From contig NC_060214.1 in assembly GCF_021130785.1 (NCBI RefSeq), positions 109,633,001 to 109,697,000 on the forward strand: a stretch of DNA of 64,000 nucleotides. The letters are read 5' to 3'. Below the pieces are notes generated by a model. The model saw only the letters and a program-made list of their open reading frames with translations, was not told the origin of the DNA and searched no databases. This stretch comes from Homalodisca vitripennis. Taxonomy: Eukaryota > Arthropoda > Insecta > Hemiptera > Cicadellidae. Positions 38,481 to 51,528 of the stretch are shown here, in pieces (the stretch's first letter is position 1; each line of letters opens with the position of its first letter). A program made the position numbers and the translations under genes.

Positions 38481-38699
38481 TTATTATATATATAAAATGC
38501 TAAAAATATAAATCTTTTATGTCCAATTATTATATTATTTTCCGGTGAACATTTCAAACACAATTTTGCATGTAAACCTTAATTATATCTTCGAAAAAAT
38601 GTTGTAGACTGATTGTGACTTGCACATGAAGATAAGCAGTATATGTTTTATTTCTACTTCATAATCTATGCTCTTATATTCTACTATATGTTATTACGT

Positions 38700-39200
38700 C
38701 ACTTCTGGGTTAATCAAGTTGAACGATGTATCTTCCATGTTAAGGCATGTTAGAACTAGAATATTATACTGCGATCGATATCATCGAACATAGATGGCGT
38801 TTATTGACATGATTTATAGCTGTTCTAATGAAAGAAGGCTTATACAGTTTATATCGCCATCACTAAGGTTAAAAGCTTTCCCATGTACACTTTAACTGAC
38901 TTAAACTCAAAACTCTCACATTCGCTCGTACGATAGTTAAATAATATAGGCGATAAACTCGTATTATTGTGCTTATTTAGGAATATAAACTAATGCATGT
39001 GTATAATTGTGAATAAATCCCAAACCGCTGAAAATGTCAGCGTCACAATATGTCATAATTAAACAAATACAGTGTGGTGGATTGTGAAGACACGTAGGTA
39101 ATTAGACGTCACTAAATTTTGTGGTGTGATCTTTAATTTTGGATTTGTTAAACAGCTTAGTTATTTTCTATATGAGTAAATGGATTTATGTTTTAAATCC
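38700..39200 (+). promoter_or_regulatory. Block F in unit 3
   Basis: Copy of block F with more differences from 15.4 and 27.1 kb than those have from each other, but with the central GCGTTTATTGACATGATTTA and TTAAAAGCTTTCCCATGTAC stretches unchanged. It lies 3.3-3.8 kb upstream of the copy 3 start. Confidence 0.4.
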
Positions 39201-40400
39201 ACCAACGGTAACAAGCCTTTTCTAAATTAAGGGATATTAAACATTCTGTGCATGACTAGCAGAAATTAACCCAAAAGTTGAGGTGCAGTACTAGAATTTT
39301 ATCTTGTAGTGAGCAAATTGTAGAGATAATCACAATAAGTAATTATTAAAACTATTGTTAGTTTTCATCATTTATAAATATAAGGAAAACTTTAATGCGT
39401 CAACGATACATGATTACTCATTTATTGATGTGAAAAAATGATACTGAATGCTTATTAAATACACCACTGACATCTTGAAAACGTTACAGGAGAGTATTTA
39501 CCGAGACAGGTACAAAAAGATATCACCTCTAGCAAAAGGAAATACCGAAAGCATTGTTCTGGACAAATAATGGCCGGAAAGAAGAGCTAGAAGAATGGCA
39601 ATACTGGAAAGAAGAGGCATTTACTAAGAAAACTCAAAGGTTAATATATTTTTATCGTTAAATTCAAATATTTGCTAACATCATAGTTGAGAAGTAATTG
39701 GAAGTTTCAGTCCCAGATTTTTTAAAATACAACTAAAAATTGCGGAGGGTACTTTTCCAAAAATATCTAGCAATTCTTGTACAGTAATAATAAATTACAT
39801 AACATTGTTATTTATTGTCAAATGTTTTTTTTAATTGTTTTGGTTTGTGCATACATAAGTCTAATAATATATAAAATTCTTAAAATCATTAAAAAATAAG
39901 GAGATTAAAAATGTTACATGATAATAAATATATTATATTTTGCTAGAAGTATTACCTCCGGCCACATATATTTTCATTGCTTTTAATTTATCAACTGTTT
40001 GTGCAGTATGTAACAGGTTTAACATAAACATTGTTGCTTTAATGTGAATGTATATAAAATATGTTTTAAATCATATAAGTTTATAGTTTTACTATATTGT
40101 TTTTAACTTCGGGTTTAAATAATTCGTGAATATTTTAGAAACACTCGAGAAACCCATATTTGGGACTCAGAGGAATTAAAAATAATTTAAATTGTTGTTC
40201 AGGATGAAATTTTTTTTAGTACACTAAATTACCATAATCTCAGAACTAACAATGTCTTTCACATAAAAATATTGCAAATCACTTAGCAAGCACAACTCCT
40301 AAAAATCACAATTTCTTTCTTTGAAACAACTATAAGGGAAAGGTGAAGTACATTTAAACTCAACACTCACATTTATTAAGTATCTTAGGAAACCTTTTTA

Positions 40401-41120
40401 AATTATTTGTGGAAGAGAGGGTTTGTTTCATAGCGATTGCATTTTCGTTTCTGATGTGTTTACCAAGATTATGGCATTAAAAGAATAAGTTTGTCTCCAT
40501 CAATTATGTTCCACAGACCCCCCCCCTCCACCAAGAATCAATCCCGCGTTATATGTAAACATAACGCGGGCCTACTAACACTATAATTGACATAATCTCT
40601 GAATAGTTCAATCTGAACCTACTGTATTATCAGCTCTTGCTCTATTCCATATTTTAGAGCAAGAGTACCCTCTGTCCTTAGATTTAGATTTTGATTAGAT
40701 TTGATTTAGATTATGATTTTTTTTTAGCCTCATTTATCAACTTTGGGAAGAGAGAGTTTGGCTGCATTTTAACATTAATTGTGAAAGAGATGGTTCATTT
40801 TATAGCGACTGACTTTTCGTTTCTGAGGTAATCACCAAGATTATTGCATTACAATAATACGTTTGTATATCTCCATTAAGTATATTCCAGGAATCCCCCC
40901 ACCAATGCCACATTATATAACTGTTGCCATACGTATGTACTTCAAAAGTCAATACTTAAAAAAGCCTCATAACACTATAATAATTAACATAAACTCTGAA
41001 TAATTCAAACTAACCCTACAGCAGTATTCCATATTTTATAGCAAGGGTACCCCTGACATTAGATGAGTTAGTAAGAAGCCTCACTCATCAACCCATTTCA
41101 AGATGGTGACTATTTTATGT
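40401..41120. repeat. Local tandem duplication, period about 370 bp
   Basis: The stretch from about 40401 (ATTATTTGTGGAAGAGAG) recurs from about 40774 (ATTAATTGTGAAAGAGAT). Both copies contain the C-rich run (40510-40530 and 40897-40905), the CACTATAATTGACATAA-like stretch and the TATTCCATATTTTA stretch. Units 1 and 2 have a single copy. Confidence 0.6.
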
Positions 41121-42079
41121 AGGAAAGATCCTATTTAGGGCAACATGCAGCATGAAAATAACCATAATTATTTGTAAAACAAGTAATAAATGCAAAGAAA
41201 CTTTTTTCAGTACTAATTATTTGCATGAAACAAAGTACTTGTTAACATCAGTCAGAAATAAAATCAGGAGTAATATAATAGTTGAATACCTCGATATTAC
41301 TCCGAGGATTTTTAGTTTATATTCCGCTTTTCTCACACATTAAAGTATAAGATGACATAAATATTTACTTGTCCAATGTCAACCCACAAGAATGTTTGGA
41401 CAGTTCAGTCAGCCCTACGTGCAAAGCATACAAAACATACAGGGTTCCTACTTGAAATGGATATGTATACAAGTGTAGATTTTACTTTGAATCTGTGTGA
41501 GCAAGTAGTTGGGATATACCTTTTGGAACCTCACAGAAGCTAGTGAAATCCCTCTTCCCCCGAACTAAATAGAAGACCTTTATAGTTTAGATGAGACTTT
41601 TGGATGCCGTTATTTATCTATTAGATTATACACTTTCTTTTCATGCTAAAATTTGTTTTTCCCAAAATAGTACTAAAAGCCTACATCATATGAATACATT
41701 AATAATTTTTCCATGCAACACTCGATCACATGAACAAGTTTTAAAATTCTATAAGTTACAAAATTATAGCTCTGAGGTGGCATTCTCATTTCCTTCCATT
41801 GATACCTATCAGAATCCTAAATATGGCAATCACGGGTGTTTGATAGGTAAGAAGAGTGTCAGATTCTTAGATTTATACAAACTGTTGCTTATAATAAGTT
41901 TAAAAATACAAGGAATTGTGAAATTAAATGGAATTGATTGAATATGGAATGAAATTTTCGTTTTTTGTTGTGAGTGCTACATTTTTATCATCTCCTGTCA
42001 GATTAATTAATTTAATGATTTAAATTAGTGGATGCTTTCATCTGGAATACCCCGTTGAACGAAAACGTATTATTTTAAT

Positions 42080-42260
42080 AACGTTGAACGTGAGCAGTAC
42101 AAGTCAAGGCCATGACAACCTGAAGACACAATTAGTAACCATCGTTGAACTAATTACTTTGGGCGGCGTTTAAACCGGCTTAACCTGCCAAATAAGATTA
42201 AATCCATCTCGTATTTGCATAAGTTCTTGAAGGAGTTTGTTAATAACGCTGGGCACCTTT
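42080..42260 (+). promoter_or_regulatory. Block D downstream of copy 4, candidate enhancer
   Basis: It keeps AAACCGGC (42172-42179) and ATTTGCAT (42213-42220), about 0.7 kb 3' of the stop codon of copy 4. The nearby CGGTCGG of the other copies reads GGGCGGC here. Confidence 0.4.
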
Positions 42261-42864
42261 CGTTATAAGGGCAATCTATATGACTGATCTAGCTATATCC
42301 ATTATAGCAATTTGGAAAACAATATATTAAACGTTTATAATATCGTTTTGGAACTTATATTATTTTCTATTACAAACTCATTGTACAATTACCTCTTTGA
42401 ATTTTAAAAATTCAACGTTAGGGAATTTCGAATGATTCCGGACAAATGTATTGCTATGATAAAGCAGAATCTTAATTACCTGAATTTGACCTAAGGGTAG
42501 TATGTGAAACCCACTTTGGGACATACAATTTTGTTTTTTAAGCACTCATTGTACTATTGTCACCTTTTGAACATTCAACTTTTTCATATCAGATTATTTA
42601 GTATCAATACATTAAATTGATAAGTTAAAAGACTTTTTACCCACTTTTATTTCATGTCAAACTCTAATGTAACTATATATTATTGAGAATATATTAAAAA
42701 GTGGCATTGCTGCTACCGGTTTGCGATATTGACAAAAATTCTGTAATTTTAAGTAATTGTTAATTAAATGTAATGATAGGATTAGAGCAATCATAACAGC
42801 TCGATTTGACTCATGGGTAGTAATTGAATAAATCCCTTGAAAAGAAATATACTTAGACTGATAT

Positions 42865-42874
42865 TTTATTTATT
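42865..42874 (-). terminator. Polyadenylation signals of copy 4
   Basis: Double AATAAA on the minus strand, about 80-90 nt past the stop codon. Confidence 0.65.
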
Positions 42875-42954
42875 GATGGAGGAAACAAGTCATTACAAAA
42901 GGTGATGTATGGCAACTGAAGAAGTATATCAGGTATTTGGTAGATTGTCCGTTA

Positions 42955-45900
42955 TCAGTAGTAGAAGGCGGGAGCGGCGACGGCAGGGGCAGCGACGGCG
43001 GCGGGGTAGGCAGAGTAAGGGTATCCAGCGTAGGCGTTGAGTGCGTTGTAGGCGTAAGGGTAGGCGGCGCCGGCGGAGTAAGCTGAAATCAAACATTTTT
43101 GTTTTATCTCAAAGTCTACAATATATTACAGAGTTTATTGTTTCATTATATTCAGAATAATGAAAAGGGCCACACATTTTTCACTCAACTAACATTGTTT
43201 TAACTAGTCGTTTTTTTTTGACTAATTTGAAACAGTGTGAGTTCATCTGGTAAGAAGCGGCTGTACTGATGAATATATGGATTATTGTCCCGTAAGAAGA
43301 ATGATAAACTAAGAACGCTCTTGCGACATTTTTCTTGATCATAAAACGACAAATGATATCTCATTTGAAAGGCATAATTAAATTGCATCTACATTCGTTT
43401 ATTTTTTTTTAATTTTGCATTACTTATTTAGTAAAAACCTGAATTTTTGTAAAATGACTTAAATTTTTTTTCCTTCAACGTTAAATATTAATTATCATAA
43501 GAAGATTACTAAGAAAACATTTGGACTTGTTCTAAACATATTTTTATAACACACTCCCATAATTCACCGACAAAAAAATAAGTATAAAAATAAATATTAA
43601 TATGATTAAATCTGAACAGAGTTATTCTGGGTTATACTCAATCTCTTTACAATATAGCTGGCCCTCAATAGTGCACATTAAGACTATTTTCTGACCTGGT
43701 AACACAATCAGGCTACATAAGTTTGATTGCCAATTTTGATAAAGTTTGTTACCTATAATTGTGCTACTACTACATTTGAATGATAGATGTCTACCGTTCT
43801 AATAGTGGTTTGACTAATCGTCATTCAGATAAATCAGTGCAATACTATGAAATTCATAATTGTATTGTTATATTATTAATGTTGCGCATCAATTGGACCT
43901 TTCTGTAACCATTGTATTAAGCTCTCATACAAGCACAAGCTCTTTACAATATAGCTGGCTCTCAATAGTGCACATAAAAACTATTTTCTGATCAGAAAAC
44001 ACAATCAGATTGCATAAGTTGGATTTCAAACTTTGAGAAAGTACCTCACCTATATTGGTGTTACTACTACATTTGAATGGTAATTGCCTACCGTTCCAAT
44101 AGTATGACGTCATCATGAAATTTATCATTCTATTGTTGTATTAATGACATTGGCGCTTATATATGTTCTTTTTTAAACACTATATTAAAATTTAAAACAA
44201 CCAATATCCGATTAATTTTATTCGGCGAGGCCTTTCGATAGCTACTTCATCAGGCAGTTTACAAATATAAATAAAACTGTTTACTGTATTATGGTTTTGT
44301 AAGATTGATATCACACTAGTTAAGGATATTTAAGTACATGACCTTAATTGGTATAGTTTGCATCATATGGTGATCAAACTACACAATTTTAAATATTACC
44401 TACCTGTGACAGCGGGGTAAGCTCCGTAGATCTGCTTCTTTTCCCTAGTGGCCTCCTGGGCGAGGGTCAGGGCGAAAAGAGCGAAAAGGAGGAACTGAAA
44501 AGTAATGGTTTTGGTTAGAGATCTTTTGTAATATTAAATGTCCTGGTGGATTAGAATTTAATACAAAAAATAATTCAAAGTATCATAAACCTATAAAAGA
44601 TATATTTCATTTTTAAACATTTGATTATATTCTAATAATGACTCTGATATCCTAAGTAATAATAAAAAAATAAAGTCTTTACAATGAATGCTAGTAAAAA
44701 TTATATGGGAAACATATAATTGTGATTAAAAATTCTTATTTTTCAGTAATAAAAAAAATCAGGTTTTACACATAATGGAAATTTTCAGCTATTTAAATGT
44801 GCTACGGCGTTTTACTTCATTCTTCTTATATAAACATAAAACATGATCGATTACCTATAAGAATGTATACTGTTTAAAAATTAATGTTAAAATATATTAA
44901 TAACTTATACAACCTTAATTTGATTAAAATTCCCACTTTTTAAAATTTATTATTCTGCATTTATAAACTTTTAAATTTATGTATTTGTGTAATTTTTGCA
45001 ATAAAATATTTTTATGATAGCTAATAAAATACATAAAAGAATCTGTATAGAACTAATGCTAAATTATTTAAACCCAAATTAAACAAAATTCCTGAGTACT
45101 AAGAGCAATTATATAAAAAAACTTTTTGAAATAGACACGCCTTTAACAGGAGTTTATTGATTTATTAATGGATTGCGCAATTAATAATTTATGGAACTTA
45201 ATATTAAGCATTTTTTGACACGAAGACAAACACTCGTTTTTTTATATGAATAGTTTATCGTTCTCATACTGTTCTCGCGAGTATCACTCTTAAGGTTGGG
45301 ACACACATAACCGCACCGCGCCCGACACGGTCAGTCGGCCGTATGCTGGCCGTCATACGGTGAAAGAATTGCAGCGCAGTTTTCAACCTGCAAGTCCATA
45401 CTTGTCCGCACCGACACCGGACCGTCGTGGCCGCACCGTGCCCGCACCGTCACCGATATGTGGAGTTTGTGAATTTTGACGGGCACGGTCTACGAGCGGC
45501 ATCATATGTTGTTTACTGTTGCGTTCTTCTTTTTAAAACTATTTATGTAGTCTACACGTTCTATTTTATTGAATTATTTAGTATAGCCTACTAACTCTAC
45601 ATCCTGTGTTCGCGTACAAAATCATATTTATTGATAAAAGTAGGCTATTACATTTTTCTTACATTAGAGTAAACTAGTCATATTTTCTTATTGTGCATAT
45701 TTTCTTATTTACAACAAATTTGAAAAACCATGTTGTACATTAAGTGATTTTAAACAACTAAATTCGAACTATTAAAAGGTCTATAAACATTTTTCATTAA
45801 TTAAAAAATAACAAGCATGTAATTATTTGAGCAAAAATCTATTTTTTTTTTTTATGTTTTGAAGTTACTTGATAAAATTTATTCCGGTATTTTGTAAGAG

Positions 45901-47734
45901 TCATATTTAGAATGTCTCTATGACTTGTTTATTTATTATTCTTTTCACTTCAATAAAGTAAAAATAAAAATATTTTTTTTACAATAAGATTTTCAAACAA
46001 GAAAAACCCATGTTAAAATAAATAATAATAATACTAAAATAATTTATTTCCCCATAATAAACAAACTGAATATTACAAATAAATATTATTGCCAGAGCTT
46101 AGTAATAAATAAGACTATGACATAACGTATTTACAATAGCAGTAAATAACAAATAAAAAAAATGTTTTCTACTTACTTTATTTCTAATTTATGTACTTAG
46201 AGTAATCAAATATAAAAAGTAGGTTACATCCTTTTAGATTTTCTTTCTTTTCTTAAACCTAATAATTAGGCCAATAGATTTACAAAAATAAGGGGAATTT
46301 AGGTACCCATAAGAGGCTGTTCCTGTGTTGGGGATACTATATACAAAAAGGGTAAAAAATAAAAATAGCGGAATCGAGCAAGAATGAAATGATAAAAATT
46401 TGTTATTGTAACTTATGTAGTAAATAATTTACTATTACGTTTCAAGGTTTAAATTTAGTATAACTATTGTGCTGTATTTAAACAAAAAGGATTTATGCAT
46501 GATTTACAATTCAAATATTAGGCTTTACACATGTAGCATTAAATATTATATTATAAATAATTATTTTATAATGTTCTAACTTTAAATATTATTATAACTT
46601 AGCAGACAAGACTAATCATACACTAATTTATTATCTTAAACATATACTCAATATCATTTTGACCAATCAACCATACTAAAATTTTTTAGAAAATATATTT
46701 ATGTTTCTACTATTTTTGACTAATTCTGGCAATAAATTATTTGTCCTCGGAGCTATAAAAGAAATAATTTGTAAAATTTGTTTTTTGTATGTTCTCCAGT
46801 ATATATTTCACAAATATTTACTATGTTTTACAAACTGTTATAAACGGGCTTGCAACATGGCAAAATCTCTGGCATCACACTATAGCTCTTGGGTTTAATA
46901 CAAAAAACACCAAATACACTGTTTATAGTGTATTTGACCGAAATTCACTGCAATGAAAACACAATGAACAAGAATTATACATTATACATTAAACATTATA
47001 ACCAAGATAATGATATTATTTACAAATTTTACATACTAGCTGATTGTACAAAGCTTTACTGTAGCATTGCAATGTATCATTCACCACAGCTATTTAATAA
47101 ACATAACAACAATGAAATTAATAATTTTCTCAAGCAATACTTAATCTTCCAAATAGTTTTAAGTATCTGTCACTTTGAATTCAAAAGAAAAATGCTCTAG
47201 TACAGTGAGATTGTTGCGCTCGGACTGCATACGGACATGTGTGGCCTCACGGTAACCGAGCCGAGCCCGCACCGACAATCGGCGCCGACTCACGTGTCGG
47301 GCACGGTGCGGTGCGGTTATGTGTGTCCCAACCTTTATTGGTATAATTACTTTTATGCGCGAGTAATAATTCTTCATATCCATTCTTACTAGTTTCACGG
47401 CATATTTTATTACCTCACAAACTAACTAAATAACGGTTTGAAGATAATTGCATTTAGTAAGAACACATCTCCATTTCCATCATTGACAAATACATATTAC
47501 CTTACTAACTTATATACTGTTTTGTATTAAATGTATGTTTTGAAAATATGCAAGTTGAATAAATAAAGAAAGTGTATTTGCAAAATTTAAACATAATTAT
47601 AGGATAGGAATGGAAACTTTGTAACAAAAATAACAAGTTAAACAATCCAAAATGTATTTAAAAACTTTGAGATAAGAATATAAGTTGTGAATAAGTAACT
47701 AATGAATACTCACAAGAGCCTTGATGTAAGCCAT
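42955..47734 (-). CDS. Copy 4: small secreted Ala/Tyr/Pro-rich protein (79 aa)
   Basis: Exons 47714-47734 (MAYIKAL), 44404-44494 (91 bp) and 42955-43082 (128 bp). Intron 1 is 3,219 bp, of which 2,045 bp is a Harbinger-type insertion with its target duplication; intron 2 is 1,321 bp with an internal ~297-bp tandem duplication. Donors are GTGAGT and GTAGGT; phases are 0 and 1 as in the other copies. The signal peptide has Leu at residue 9 and Phe at 14. From residue 20 the protein equals copies 1 and 3, including R-E-K-K-Q (24-28) and the F-Y-Y end, with synonymous changes such as GCC at codon 22 and CCC at codon 34. The frame is intact and the promoter matches the consensus. Whether the intronic insertion affects splicing cannot be seen from sequence. 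Confidence 0.9.
43643..44236. repeat. Tandem duplication inside intron 2 of copy 4, period about 297 bp
   Basis: The stretch CTCTTTACAATATAGCTGG begins at 43643 and again at about 43940. Later landmarks (ACTATTTTCTGA, ACTACTACATTTGAATG) keep the same offset. The other copies have one instance (about 20485 and 33270). Confidence 0.75.
44223..44253 (-). other. Hairpin family, copy e (decayed)
   Basis: On the minus strand CTGATGA is followed by only nine bases and then GAAAGGCC, so the 5' arm of the hairpin is largely lost. Remnants sit at the same place in intron 2 of copies 2 and 3 (about 20810 and 33585), so this insertion predates the unit duplications. Confidence 0.45.
45293..47334. mobile_element. 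Non-autonomous PIF/Harbinger-type DNA transposon, 2,042 bp
   Basis: The left end AGGTTGGGACACACATAACC is the exact reverse complement of the right end; the terminal match runs about 27 bp and then continues with an indel through GCCCGACACG. Both ends are GC-rich with several GCACCG repeats, while the interior is AT-rich and has no transposase frame. The 3-bp duplication TTA (45290-45292 and 47335-47337) fits the PIF/Harbinger preference for TWA. The matching sites in copies 1, 2 and 3 (about 10806, 22885 and 34995) read CTCTTATTGCT with no insert. It sits in intron 1 of copy 4. Confidence 0.85.
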
Positions 47735-47765
47735 TGTATGAGCTCAGGTCTTGCTGCACAGGAAC

Positions 47766-48010
47766 TGATAGTAAGTGATATGTCCACAGCCGTTTTATAA
47801 TAACCCGGCACCCTCGGGAGGGGCTGCTGTATCTGCTGGTCATCCCAGGCAACCTTGGACCGGACACGCCCAAATAATGATAATCTGATCACATGCAAAT
47901 ACAAAGAGAGAACATCCACCTTCAGTTTCATTATGTCAGAGAACACTAGGCCACTCTGCTAAGCTGCTTTGGTCACTTCCGTAGATGGAAGGTCACTTCA
48001 TTTAGCTGAC
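47766..48010 (-). promoter_or_regulatory. Promoter of copy 4 (TATA + initiator)
   Basis: TATAAAA at 47793-47799 and TCAGT at 47764-47768 (start 47766). GGGCGTGTCC is at about 47863-47872 and AAGGTCA near 47989, as in copies 1 and 3. Confidence 0.8.
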
Positions 48011-49634
48011 GCATTTCTTGGTAGAGTTTATAGAAATCTTCCTATTATAATTGTCCTTGTCATTTAATTCCAGACTTTCTTTCATTTTCTATTATTAATG
48101 GGCCTCGGTATCCATAATCAAACAACGTATGCATATAAGTATCCAATAAATTGGACCACGATAACTGCTGTATAATTCTTAATACTTAAAGTCCAAATTT
48201 GATAGAGATATAGTATTTCGTCATATATATAGAATGAATTTTTCAGTCAGTCTTAATGTATAAAGCGTTTGAAATTGCTGCCATTCGCGTTTTTGCAATA
48301 ACTTGCCAATTGCCCAGTATACACTAAAATTACACATAAAAACTAAATTATATTAAATAACTTTTAATCATAACTTATACACATGTAAATTTAAATTTAA
48401 TATCTCTTGAGATTTCAAGAAGGAGACCGATCCAAATTTGTGTAATGAATAGTTACATCTAAGTTATAATATATATGATAATAATACTTCATATATACTA
48501 AAAAAAGATTGTAGAAAAAACTAAATTGTAATTTGAATTCACTGGTCACTTGCAATAATTTGTATTCTTTTTTAATGTCTCAACATTGAATAAATATGAT
48601 ACAGCATAATTAAATATGCTTAAAACCAAATTTAATCGATTACCATTAAATCAAGTCCATATTTTGACAAAGGAAATTGTATGCTTAAAAAGATGTTTTC
48701 TAAGAGTTTGAATTAATGTAGTTTTTTAATATTTGAGTATTACGAAAGTATTTACCTTTAGAATTATCGTATCATTATTGTTATACGAATTAATCGACTA
48801 ACGGAACTACTAGTCTAAGTATATTTACTTTGGTATTTCGATATTACTACATATAAACTGTAAGCAAGTAGAGATATTTAGACTTTATCATATATTTTGT
48901 GATATTTCAATAGTCTGGCATGAGTTTTATTAGGATTTTTAATACGTTTTGACTCTATTAATGGTTCTATAAACAAGATCATATTTAGTGATTGTCCTGA
49001 TTAATGATAATGCTAATTACAGAATAATGATAATATTTATGACAGCTCATTTATTTCTGTGATTTCTCCGAAAAAAGATCCCGCAAAGCACAATTATTTT
49101 AGGATGATGTAATTCATAATTGCCTGGAAGATATACAAACACAAGTGTAATATTCAACCTGTCACTATTTTTACAACTAATAATTATATGGATCGTTCAA
49201 AAACCTGTGCGAAACCGGTTGATCACTAATTGAGGTGTTTGATCAGTTACTTATCAAGCTGTAGTTCGGTCATTTGGGTATCGTAACTGTCAAATTGTCA
49301 TCGTAGTGAATAAAAAAATCAAGTGAATTCCATTTATAAAACAAAAGAGGATAGTTTGAAATTATACATCTGACGAAAGAACTTCCTTAATATAGTATTA
49401 GATTTAACTATATAGCTTTTATTGCTACTGAGAAAATATATAAGTTGTTACATTAGGTTACACCACACCGCGTAACAGGTTTCGCATAAACGGTTTGCAA
49501 CATTTCACCGTCTACATTTGTTACTATGTCCGATAATATAATGTTATATGATTATACTTAGTTATTTAAAAATCCTGTTATTCTGTTATTTTGTAATTGC
49601 AATCATGGTTACCTATAAGACCAACGTAAACATT

Positions 49635-49820
49635 TTTCTAACGCTCAGCCGTATCTTGTTGACTAACATGACTATGATCAAACTTAATGTTGCTTATATA
49701 GCTTCATAAAAATTTCAAGTCAATATGTCAGTCTGTTGTGGATATATCGAATGGATAGACAAAAATGATATTTTCAGCCACTCGAGTGACGGTCTTCGCT
49801 AACGCCCAGCCAAGAACTAC
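49635..49820 (+). repeat. Dispersed repeat of the AACGCTCAGC family
   Basis: It begins with TCTAACGCTCAGCC, contains ATTTCAAGTCAATATGTCAGT and closes with another CTAACGCCCAGCC. A similar unit lies at 52800-52980 (with ATTTCAAGTCTATAGGTCAA) and more decayed ones at about 54230-54500 and 55190-55640. The class is unknown. Confidence 0.5.
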
Positions 49821-51263
49821 CATTGAACAATTATATTTACTGAATATTTGTTGTTTCGCCACATACATGCGTGAGTACATGCTAAACTTTTGCTGTAGCT
49901 TTGGACAACGGTTCTTTGTTGGTTGTTAATTACATAAAGAACGATCTATGTAATTTACAATTATATTCTAATAATGTATTTAGTAAATGTTGAAGTACTG
50001 CACAATCGAAAGTCATAATTGTTGCCACACTTCGACGACACTATTGTAGGGAATTAATACCTTTTTTTATTAATCCGTTAATCAAGTAAAACTAAAAAAA
50101 ATTATGAAGTCTGCTAAAGTAATAAATACAAATGTACTCAAATTAGAATAGGAGTGAGTAAAGAGTCGTGTGGCAGTTATTACATGGAATACTGCCCACA
50201 GACTTAGCTATCTTCTTTTCCATATTCGAGGTAATCGATAAAATGATAAATTCCTTCGTTCAAGTCTTTTATACTCCCCCAAGGACTTGTTTAACTGTAT
50301 CTTAAGTGCGTGGGTTCATTTGTTCTGCTTACTGCATGGAGTTTCACAAATGTTCATGATTCTCCAAGTGGTGGTATAAATAACAAATGCTGCTAATGAA
50401 AGAGTTAAAAATGTTGTTCGAGGTATTTTTACAATACCTAGGACTTTAGAAACCTATCGGTGAAGGGATGATAGCAAGGACGGAAAATATCCCCATCCGT
50501 AAATGACTCCAAGGAATAAAACCCTTTGATCGAGATTCAAACAATCCTTACCTAGATCAGCATTTTGAAATGGATTGCCAGAATACGAAATTTTCCAAGT
50601 GATCATTACTATCCTTAGGAATGCATATGATCACTTCCCATATAGATACATAGGTATTCCTTCCACACTCCTAAATTCAGGAATTAAGGAGACGACTCGT
50701 TATCGATTCAATGACACTCTGGCTTGGCATCGACAAGGTGACATACTTGTACAGTGAGAAGCTATGGCCTTCGGTCGAGATTGGAACTATCGCAGTAAAC
50801 ATCATTGAAGCTAGAGATACTTAATAAAACCTTGACATATTTGTAAATTAAGCCGATGACTACTCTGTTAGATTAAATGTCGAGCCTTTTAGACCGAGAA
50901 AATGTGAAGATCTCACAACTACTACTATTATTGAACCTGAGAGCCTTATTGGAAGGTATGGGCAATGTTGACACCTCTTCTTCTCAAGTATTTTATATAA
51001 AATATAAGCTATTATCTGTAGCAATTTAGTGTCGTAGGGATGGTTCAGAATGCTGCTAATATTATAAATGAATAGAAATCGAATAGTAAAAGATATGTAT
51101 TTGCTATTGCCCCTCCCCGCCACCCCCACAAAATGAGTTCTGCTTATGTTTTAATATTTAATTCTAACCTCCCCTATAAGACCTATATTAAACCTGCGTT
51201 CAGTGGTAGTCAATTTATAATGTATATGTATCATAATATACTTTACTATTTAAAACAAACAAC

Positions 51264-51265
<2 letters not shown>

Positions 51266-51305
<40 letters not shown>
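51266..51305. repeat. TA dinucleotide microsatellite
   Basis: About 38 bp of TA, outside the tandem array. Confidence 0.95.
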
Positions 51306-51308
<3 letters not shown>

Positions 51309-51528
51309 CACTATTTAATTATCACAACTATGCAACTTATATTAGATACTCATCACATCCGTTGTAAAAAATACTAGTTGTATGTTTAATACAGTATTGA
51401 AGAGCTAATATGATTTAGGATAAATGTTCCATGATCACACATTTAGAACAATACAATGTATAGTAATCTTAAATACTAAATAATTTTGTTCTGCATCCTT
51501 AAACTTAATTTTCCAAATTTGTATGTGC

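Larger units (their letters stand above)
31250..42010 (-). repeat. Tandem unit 3 (contains gene copy 3)
   Basis: Same order of blocks as units 1 and 2: D (31320-31500), gene copy 3, A (36645-37200), F (38700-39200). Unit 3 also has two adjacent partial copies of its leftmost part (31260-31680 and 31690-32300), an unmatched stretch at about 37525-38190, and an internal tandem duplication at 40401-41120. No gene other than copy 3 is visible. Confidence 0.7.
42010..48350 (-). repeat. Tandem unit 4, truncated (contains gene copy 4)
   Basis: Block D, gene copy 4 and about 580 bp of upstream sequence are homologous to the other units; homology fades near 48310-48360. Blocks A and F are absent upstream of copy 4, so the array ends here. 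Confidence 0.7.

Noticed and set aside
41591..41941. 116-codon plus-strand frame in unit 3 spacer
   Set aside because: The homologous stretches in the other units (around 17990-18250 and 30840-31100) do not keep the frame.
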